From an uncultured Opitutaceae bacterium (lineage in GTDB: Bacteria; Verrucomicrobiota; Verrucomicrobiia; Opitutales; Opitutaceae), in NCBI GenBank assembly GCA_937942145.1, contig CALDFV010000186.1:1-43435 (forward strand): a DNA stretch of 43,435 nucleotides, given 5' to 3'. Each line of letters begins with the position of its first letter. Position 1 is the first letter of the stretch. This document shows positions 36,936 to 43,435 of the stretch, in pieces. Position numbers and translations under genes: made by a program. The notes under the pieces were generated by a model. The model saw only the letters and a list, made by a program, of their open reading frames with translations, was not told the DNA's origin and searched no databases.

Positions 36936-38134
36936 GATAGATTCTTAGACACATCTGTGCGATAAGCTTTTAGTGACGGCAGCAAACCCGAAAGGACCCC
37001 GATACCCAGCATTCCCAAAGGAGCCCAAATCATAGCCGCGTTGCCAGTAAAAGGGTTTAACAAGACTCCAGTTTCCCGTTGTACGACTTCACCAATTGCG
37101 AATCCAAGAACCGCATACACCACAAATCCGGCCACCACCCCTGCCAAGGTCATTCCAACCGCTTCGAGTAGTGATATGGTAAATACCGTAAACCGCTTTG
37201 CGCCCAATGCTCTTAGCACGGCGATGTCTCGCTTGCGTTCGTTCATCGTATTATAGAGAATTGCGAGGATGGAGCCTCCAGCGATAATCGCAACGAGTGC
37301 GGCTACGGCTTGTAGAATCTTGTCGAACCAGCTAATCTTGTCGAAAAATTGCACGATGGTGCGATTTGCCGGCCATGCCAGAGTCAAGCGATTGCCTTGC
37401 TTATTATAGAGCATGTCCAACTGGAAGCCCGCCATATTCGCGCCTTGCTTGAACTTCAGCAAAGCCGCGCTTATGTCGGTAGCTGCCTTAGGGTTGTGGC
37501 CACTCATCGTCTGGATTCCACTAATCGGTATCCAAATAACTTTGTCTGCTGGGGTACCGGTTGGCTTGAGAATTCCGGTAACGGTATAGATCTCCTCGTG
37601 TTTCGCGCTCTCATTGTAGATCAACCCGTGATAAGGATGAAACGTATCCCCCACTTCCATCCCCAGTCTGCGGGCTGCCAAATTGCCGACGACCGCATTC
37701 ATCGACTTTTCTTCAAAGAGCGTTCCCCCTTCCTCTAGCTCGAAATCACGGTCCTCGGCATAGCTGTGTTTTGACAGGTAGTCAGAAACGGTACCCACTA
37801 AGCGATATCCACGATAGTTATCGCCTACTGCGATAGGATAGGCTGCTTCGATCGCGGGATATTTAGTCACCTGCTCAAAGTCCTCCCACTTCATCAAGCC
37901 CGGAGATTCGTCGAGGTGGTAGAGGGCATTCAGCACAATTTGCAGTTTCGAGCCGCGTGGACCCAGCACCGCATCAAAACCGCCATTCGCCCCGGCAAAG
38001 GATTGTTCCGCCTCTTTCTTAAATGCCCAAACCAGCATCAGCAAACTGCAGGCCAGCGCGACCGCCAGAATAGTGATGATACTGGAAACTCGGCGCTCCC
38101 GCACGCCCCTAAATGCCATCGCAACCGGACTCAT
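36932..38134 (-). CDS. ABC transporter permease (FtsX/LolE/MacB-like)
   Basis: N-terminal TM, large extracytoplasmic domain, then SILAILYNTMNERKRDIAVLRALGAKRFTVFTISLLEAVGMTLAG FtsX signature. Confidence 0.9.
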   Translation of the reverse strand: MSPVAMAFRGVRERRVSSIITILAVALACSLLMLVWAFKKEAEQSFAGANGGFDAVLGPRGSKLQIVLNALYHLDESPGLMKWEDFEQVTKYPAIEAAYPIAVGDNYRGYRLVGTVSDYLSKHSYAEDRDFELEEGGTLFEEKSMNAVVGNLAARRLGMEVGDTFHPYHGLIYNESAKHEEIYTVTGILKPTGTPADKVIWIPISGIQTMSGHNPKAATDISAALLKFKQGANMAGFQLDMLYNKQGNRLTLAWPANRTIVQFFDKISWFDKILQAVAALVAIIAGGSILAILYNTMNERKRDIAVLRALGAKRFTVFTISLLEAVGMTLAGVVAGFVVYAVLGFAIGEVVQRETGVLLNPFTGNAAMIWAPLGMLGIGVLSGLLPSLKAYRTDVSKNLS

Positions 38135-38826
38135 TCAATACCTCCCCCTTTGCTGCTCAAACAGACGGCTTGGTTCAATTCAGCCAAATCAATGACTCGC
38201 CCGAATTTCGATACCAATTGAGGATCGTGGCTGACGAAAAGAAGGGCCGCGCCATTTTCCCGGCAAAGTGATTGAATGAGTTCCAGAGCGATTGCGGCAT
38301 TAGTTGGATCCAAATTCCCTGTCGGCTCGTCCGCTAAGACCAATTTAGGCCGATTCGCCAAGGCACGCGCAATCGCGACTCGTTGCTTCTGGCCCTGCGA
38401 AAGCTGGTCGGGGCGGTAGTTTTGGCGATTGGCAAGACCGACACGGGCGAGAAGCTGGAGGGCAAACTCGCGATCTGCCCCTGCCCCAAAACTCATGCCC
38501 AACTCCACATTTTCCAAGCAGGTATAGCCATTGAGTAAATTAAAGTTCTGGAATACATAGCCTAGTGATCGAGCCCGATGGGCATCTCGAGCCGATTCCG
38601 AGAGCGAGCAAACATTCTCGCCGCTTAACAGGATCTCTCCCGAATCCGCAACCACGATCCCCGCGATCAGGTTCAACAAAGTAGACTTTCCCGAACCACT
38701 CTCCCCCTGAAGCAAGACCTGTTCTCCCGGATGCAATTCAAACCCGGCAACGTTTACGACTTCGACTAGGCCTTCCCCTTCAGAAGGGTAAGCTTTAACT
38801 AGATCGCGTATTGAGAGCAGGGCCAT
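38131..38826 (-). CDS. ABC transporter ATP-binding protein (LolD-like)
   Basis: [18 protein letters not shown] Walker [33 protein letters not shown] signature/Walker B. Confidence 0.93.
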   Translation of the reverse strand: MALLSIRDLVKAYPSEGEGLVEVVNVAGFELHPGEQVLLQGESGSGKSTLLNLIAGIVVADSGEILLSGENVCSLSESARDAHRARSLGYVFQNFNLLNGYTCLENVELGMSFGAGADREFALQLLARVGLANRQNYRPDQLSQGQKQRVAIARALANRPKLVLADEPTGNLDPTNAAIALELIQSLCRENGAALLFVSHDPQLVSKFGRVIDLAELNQAVCLSSKGGGIE

Positions 38827-38949
38827 TTCCTAACAAGAACAAACAAGCTGACCCTTTCCCGATCGATTTCAAGTCTGTACGGGCTTGCGGATATAACTCT
38901 TTTCTTCAATCTCGAATCAATACCACGACGGCTGGTCAATTCCCATCCC

Positions 38950-39294
38950 ATGACAGAATCCGATAGCAGCACTGTCCCGACTGCCGATCAAAAGTGCCAA
39001 CGTTGCGGCGCCCCGATCGAGAACCATCCGAATTTCCCTAGAATCTGCGATGAGTGCTACAGCATCTATGGGTCTTGTTGCAATGAATGGGAGGACCCGG
39101 ACAGCTCCAACGACTCGCTACGCAGCCAAGATTGCTCGCCAAACGTTCATTTCCCACGTAGCCATGAACCAAAAAACGAGATCTATCCTCCGCTCACTCG
39201 TTATCATAGCCATCGTTGCTCTCGCAGCCTACTTTCTCAATGTAGAATACCAATCCCACCTTGGGCAAAAAGCGATCGATGCGACCGGTCTTGA
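38950..39294 (+). CDS. Small zinc-ribbon-like Cys-rich protein (C-terminal extent uncertain)
   Basis: MTESDSSTVPTADQKCQRCGAPIENHPNFPRICDECYSIYGSCCNEWEDPDSS; CxxC...CxxC plus CC. The C-terminal half overlaps the thioredoxin CDS in another frame. Confidence 0.55.
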   Translation: MTESDSSTVPTADQKCQRCGAPIENHPNFPRICDECYSIYGSCCNEWEDPDSSNDSLRSQDCSPNVHFPRSHEPKNEIYPPLTRYHSHRCSRSLLSQCRIPIPPWAKSDRCDRS

Positions 39295-39610
39295 GGTGCT
39301 CGCCTTCCAGGACGCTCTCGTCGAATCCAGTAAAACAGGGAAGCCCGTGCTGGCCGACCTTTCGGCTATCTGGTGCCCCTCTTGTCGCCGACTCGATACA
39401 GAAGTCCTCGCCAATGAGGTGGTAAAGTCGAAGATCGAACGTGACTATATTTTCGCTCGAATTGAGTATGAAAGCGATGAGGGTACGGAATTCATGGAGA
39501 AGTACCAAGTTTCCGGGTTTCCTAACCTCCTCCTGATAGACGGCCAAGGAAACAAGCTAAAGAATCTGCCCCGCACCTTCTCACCTGAAGAATTTTTGGC
39601 CGCGCTTTAA
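39164..39610 (+). CDS. Membrane-anchored thioredoxin-family protein
   Basis: Start revised from 39050 to ATG 39164: MNQKTRSILRSLVIIAIVALAAYFL...KTGKPVLADLSAIWCPSCRRLDTEVLANEVV...YQVSGFPNLLLIDGQG; CPSC active site. Confidence 0.85.
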   Translation: MNQKTRSILRSLVIIAIVALAAYFLNVEYQSHLGQKAIDATGLEVLAFQDALVESSKTGKPVLADLSAIWCPSCRRLDTEVLANEVVKSKIERDYIFARIEYESDEGTEFMEKYQVSGFPNLLLIDGQGNKLKNLPRTFSPEEFLAAL

Positions 39611-39770
39611 ACGCTTGTCCAATTACCCGGAAGCAGCGAGGAACCCTTAGTAAGGTGGACTCTTAACGCGTTCTTCAAATTTGAGGGCTTACAATTACGC
39701 GATAGATCGACATTTGACCAAAAATAATATTCTTTGCCGATATGACAATGCGGGGGCCTTATCTAACACC

Positions 39771-40961
39771 ATGCGACCGTTTACAAAAAGACTGATCTCC
39801 GCCCTTCTCGTCGGATCCATTCCACTATCGGCAGATTTCGAACCTTTTCCGCCGACTCCAGAAGGGCAGCCGTATTCCAACGAAGTCGCTTTTCAGGCGC
39901 TTTCGAATTACGCGGACCTCGCTTGGGAGATGTATTCCGATTCTGTTAGGGAGGTGATTCGCTTCAACATGGCAGTCTACGCTTTTCGCAAGGACCCTGG
40001 TATCGATACATTTGAAAATGCGAAACGCCTTTGGATCGAGGCACGCAAAACTTATGGCCGTACGGAAGCATTTCGCTTTTCGGATACACCAATCGACGAA
40101 CTTGAGCTTGAGATACTTATCAATGCTTGGCCAGTCGACGAGTCTTACATCGACTATACGCGAGAGGATCCAGATTCCGGGATAATTAACCAGCCCGATA
40201 CTTACCCTAAAATCAACAGTGTGGCGCTTCCTAGGCTGAATGAAAAAGGAGGCGAGGCGAATGTGTCTACCGGATGGCATGTCATCGAATTCCTCCTTTG
40301 GGGTCAGGATTTTAATGATGCCGGTCCCGGTACACGTTCATGGACCGACTACACAAAGGGTAAGAATGCAGATCGTCGTATGAAATACCTGGTTACAGCG
40401 ACTGAGATCCTTCGTAGCCATCTAGTACTGATTGCTGACGAGTGGAGCCCCTTCAACTATGATGGGCATCCTGGGGAGTTCTTCTTGAGACGTCCCTCTC
40501 GAATCATTCGAACTGCTATGCGAGGTATCGCCTCTCTCGCAGGAAGGGAAATCGCTAGCGAACGCTTGGCGGCTGCGCAACGCAGCCGATCCCAGGAAGA
40601 CGAGCATTCCTGCTTTAGTGACACCACTCACAACGATCTCGTCGCAAATATGGAAGGGCTGGAGTCTGTACTGTTTGGTAAATACACGAGCTCCTCGGGG
40701 AAAGTGACCATAGCCGAGAAGGGAATTATTGACATCATCGCTTCCGCTGACACGTCACTGGCGGAGACAATCAAATCCCAATTTTACACTGCCAAAGAAT
40801 ATATAGAAGCCATACCCTTACCCTTCGATCAGGCGATCATCGCCCCCGAAGATAGCCAAGAGTATCAATCCATTCGAAAAGCTGTCGAAGCGCTCTGGGA
40901 GTTCGTCTACTCAATGTCAGATGCAGAGGAAGTCATGGGTCTCGATGTAAGGATTCGATGA
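39771..40961 (+). CDS. Imelysin family protein
   Basis: Start revised from 39681 to ATG 39771 (signal peptide). NAWPVDESYIDY and NVSTGWHVIEFLLWGQDFN...GPGTRSWTDY correspond to imelysin (M75) conserved blocks. Confidence 0.85.
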   Translation: MRPFTKRLISALLVGSIPLSADFEPFPPTPEGQPYSNEVAFQALSNYADLAWEMYSDSVREVIRFNMAVYAFRKDPGIDTFENAKRLWIEARKTYGRTEAFRFSDTPIDELELEILINAWPVDESYIDYTREDPDSGIINQPDTYPKINSVALPRLNEKGGEANVSTGWHVIEFLLWGQDFNDAGPGTRSWTDYTKGKNADRRMKYLVTATEILRSHLVLIADEWSPFNYDGHPGEFFLRRPSRIIRTAMRGIASLAGREIASERLAAAQRSRSQEDEHSCFSDTTHNDLVANMEGLESVLFGKYTSSSGKVTIAEKGIIDIIASADTSLAETIKSQFYTAKEYIEAIPLPFDQAIIAPEDSQEYQSIRKAVEALWEFVYSMSDAEEVMGLDVRIR

Positions 40962-42319
40962 AGGCTAGTACAATTCGTTGCCTAATCGCTTCGTCACTTA
41001 TCACGACGCTGGGACAAGCAGACTATCGACTCCCTGGCGGTGCCACAACCGTATTCGAAGCATCTCGCGAAGCATTCACCCAACCCCTGGAAAATTTAGA
41101 CCCTGGGTCCCTGGCAAAATTCTTTTCCGGTGATACTTTGTTTAATACAAATTGGGTGAGCGCTTCATCCGTCGTGACGAGTCGAGATGGACTCGGTCCG
41201 CTTTTCAATACGCGATCTTGCTCAGCCTGCCACTTCAAAGATGGAAGAGGGAGTCCTCCCGCCACCGGAGAAATTCCGAATGGACTGTTAATCAGAGTCA
41301 GCTCTTTAGGAGAACAAGCTAATGGAGCCCCCTTCCCTCATCCCGTTTACGGAAATCAACTAAGTGTCCGTTCTCTTCCAGAAAATAGACCCGAGGCAGA
41401 GGTTCTCATTTCCTACGAAGAAATTGTCGATAGCTATCCAGATGGAAATGGATTTCGTATCCAAAAACCAAGCTACTCCTTTAAGGAGTACGGATACGGA
41501 CCACTGGATGATTTTCATTTTTCACCCCGTGTCGCGCCGAGCGTTTTTGGTTTGGGACTGCTAGACTCGATCCCTGATGAAGTTCTACTGAAACAATCCG
41601 ATCCGGATGACGCCGACAACGATGGAATCTCAGGTCGACCCAACTGGGTATGGAGCGCTAGTAAAACTACCCAATCACTGGGAAAATTCGGCTGGAAAGC
41701 GAATAAAGCGAACCTACTAGACCAAACTGCCGCCGCCTTCCAAGGTGACATCGGAATCACCTCCAAACTCTTTCCTTCAGAAAACCACACGGACTGGCAG
41801 ACCAAACTCGTAGAATCACCCAGCGGAGGAACCCCTGAAATTGGCGAACTAGATCTGCAGGACGTCGTTTTCTACCTTCAGTCCCTGGCGCCTCCAGCAA
41901 GCCGTTTCGAAACTGAGGCCGACTACCGGGAGGGATACGAACTGTTCACGCAGGCTAAATGCGCGAGTTGCCACACTCCCGAGTTTAAGACAGCAAAACA
42001 AGCACTCATACCTGCCCTGTCCGGACAAACGATTTATCCCTATACAGATCTCCTTCTTCACGATATGGGAGAAGGTTTGGCAGACAACCGTCCCGATTTT
42101 GAGGCTACAGGAAACGAATGGCGAACCCCTCCCTTATGGGGCATCGGACTGATACCCGAGGTAAATGGTCATACAAGACTGCTTCACGACGGGCGGGCGA
42201 GAAACATAGAAGAAGCAATCCTTTGGCATGGGGGTGAAGGCGAAGAAAGCAAACGGCTCTTTACGCTTATGAATGAACAAGCCCGAGCTGATTTGATTCG
42301 ATTTGTTGAATCGTTGTAA
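40958..42319 (+). CDS. Di-heme oxidoreductase-like protein (DUF1111)
   Basis: RSCSACHFKDGRGSPP and KCASCHTPEF heme motifs; DPDDADNDGISGRPNWVW; RTPPLWGIGLIPEVNGHTRLLHDGRARNIEEAILWHGGEGEESK; ATGA overlap with imelysin gene. Confidence 0.9.
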   Translation: MKASTIRCLIASSLITTLGQADYRLPGGATTVFEASREAFTQPLENLDPGSLAKFFSGDTLFNTNWVSASSVVTSRDGLGPLFNTRSCSACHFKDGRGSPPATGEIPNGLLIRVSSLGEQANGAPFPHPVYGNQLSVRSLPENRPEAEVLISYEEIVDSYPDGNGFRIQKPSYSFKEYGYGPLDDFHFSPRVAPSVFGLGLLDSIPDEVLLKQSDPDDADNDGISGRPNWVWSASKTTQSLGKFGWKANKANLLDQTAAAFQGDIGITSKLFPSENHTDWQTKLVESPSGGTPEIGELDLQDVVFYLQSLAPPASRFETEADYREGYELFTQAKCASCHTPEFKTAKQALIPALSGQTIYPYTDLLLHDMGEGLADNRPDFEATGNEWRTPPLWGIGLIPEVNGHTRLLHDGRARNIEEAILWHGGEGEESKRLFTLMNEQARADLIRFVESL

Positions 42320-43435
42320 CTAAAACTTAAATACGCTTAAGACCGGTGTATCCAGAGCTTCGTCCAAAGGCGCTTCTGAGAACTTGTCGGATCGATTGAT
42401 ATCCAACTCGCCCTCCTCTAGCACTTCTATATCAAGCGAATTTACCCAGACGGATCCAGGACCTCTGAAAGTCAGTCCGTATTTGAATTTGGCCGCGTCT
42501 CTAGGCACTTCGAGAACGATACTCGTTTCCTGCTGTTCCAATGGGTCCTCCATTCTCGATTCATGGAATTCGATCGATCGATCGCCAATGTCATCTAGAC
42601 TAGCCCAAAGATCACAGGTGTTTCCCTTTCCAAAAAAATCAACCGCAGCACGGATCCTGATTGTTTTTCCAGCATACTTTGTCGCTTCCAGGATTTGCAC
42701 CCATTCTCTTCGCTCCTCTGAAAGAAAAACATCGCGCGCGATCGTTCCTTCGAAACCAATCTCCTCTAGGTCGTAAGCGACCTCTTCTATAAAAGGACCC
42801 GATAACCGAGTCAGTTTTACGAGTCGTTCAGATTCGCTCTGCGGATCCACTTCGCCTGTCATCGCAAACAAGAATGACGAGCCAAAAACGAGCAAGCCCA
42901 AGCCCGTCAAAACGGGCCGTCGCTCGCGACGCTTGGCGATTAGGGTGATACGCTCTTTTAAAGCTCCTGAATTACGACTGCCTAAGAGCGAGAGAGCCCC
43001 TCCTGGCGAACGCTCTTCGCCCTTGGAGAACTGCAATACTTGCAGGAGGGTGTATCCATATGCCTGAGCCGAACCTGAACAAACGCTATCGACAACCTCC
43101 AAGTCACATGCCTTTTCCATTTCTTCTTTGAACTGCTTTAAGACGAGCCAAACGAGGGGATTGTACCAATGAATATAGCACAATAGAAGAAGTGCATGTT
43201 GCAGAAAGAGGTCGCCGCGTCGGTAATGGGTGAGCTCATGCATGAAAACACAATGTAGCTCGTGCTCAGATAGTCGCTCCGCACATTTTCGGGGAACGAT
43301 AATCCTTGGGTTAAAAACCCCCGCGATACCGGGTGTTTTTACATCGTCCGAAATCATCAAAGGAACATTCGCATATATCCCGATTCGGTACTTGGTATCT
43401 TTAAAAAGCTCATACAAGGGGCCCGAATCGCATCG
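42320..43435 (-). CDS. M56/BlaR1-MecR1-type metallopeptidase (truncated at right window edge)
   Basis: FMHELTHYRRGDLFLQHALLLLCYIHWYNPLVWLV HExxH motif plus TM. The frame remains open through 43435, so the track start (TTG 43417) is an edge effect. Confidence 0.88.
   Translation of the reverse strand, partial: RCDSGPLYELFKDTKYRIGIYANVPLMISDDVKTPGIAGVFNPRIIVPRKCAERLSEHELHCVFMHELTHYRRGDLFLQHALLLLCYIHWYNPLVWLVLKQFKEEMEKACDLEVVDSVCSGSAQAYGYTLLQVLQFSKGEERSPGGALSLLGSRNSGALKERITLIAKRRERRPVLTGLGLLVFGSSFLFAMTGEVDPQSESERLVKLTRLSGPFIEEVAYDLEEIGFEGTIARDVFLSEERREWVQILEATKYAGKTIRIRAAVDFFGKGNTCDLWASLDDIGDRSIEFHESRMEDPLEQQETSIVLEVPRDAAKFKYGLTFRGPGSVWVNSLDIEVLEEGELDINRSDKFSEAPLDEALDTPVLSVFKF

Noticed and set aside
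1-43435. Prophage, defence system, secondary-metabolite cluster or transposon
   Set aside because: No integrase, transposase, phage structural, restriction/toxin or biosynthetic-core signatures seen in any ORF.

Overview
The window looks like chromosome from a Verrucomicrobiota bacterium, probably Opitutae-like. That assignment is inferred from the TonB-receptor leader style, Planctomycete-type cytochrome families and sulfatase density. It contains: (1) a truncated TonB-dependent receptor divergent from a leaderless sulfatase, with a perfect 20-bp palindrome (TTGCTAAACGCGTTTAGCAA) between them and a LacI-family regulator just downstream; (2) a UPF0261/Tm-1-like protein and an AraC-family regulator; (3) a PSD1 (DUF1549/DUF1553) - DUF1501 - cytochrome/LRR/beta-propeller operon; (4) a tripartite tricarboxylate transporter in which the solute-binding protein and small membrane subunit appear fused (TctC-TctB), next to TctA; (5) a sugar ABC importer; (6) a sulfatase island (seven sulfatase genes and eight sulfatase domains in the whole window, including one double-domain protein and one tandem paralog pair); (7) a minus-strand DUF1552 - DUF1592 - cyclophilin - sulfatase operon; (8) a LolD/LolE-like ABC + lipoprotein + DUF3299 operon, divergent from a small zinc-ribbon-like ORF and a thioredoxin; (9) an imelysin + di-heme DUF1111 pair; (10) a truncated M56/BlaR1-type peptidase. 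Many intergenic gaps carry GTAG-headed hairpin repeats that resemble REP/BIME elements, and one of these appears to be read through as the N-terminus of a cytochrome protein. No tRNA, rRNA, CRISPR array, transposase or glycoside hydrolase was recognised. All calls come from reading the sequence and ORF track; no database search was run.
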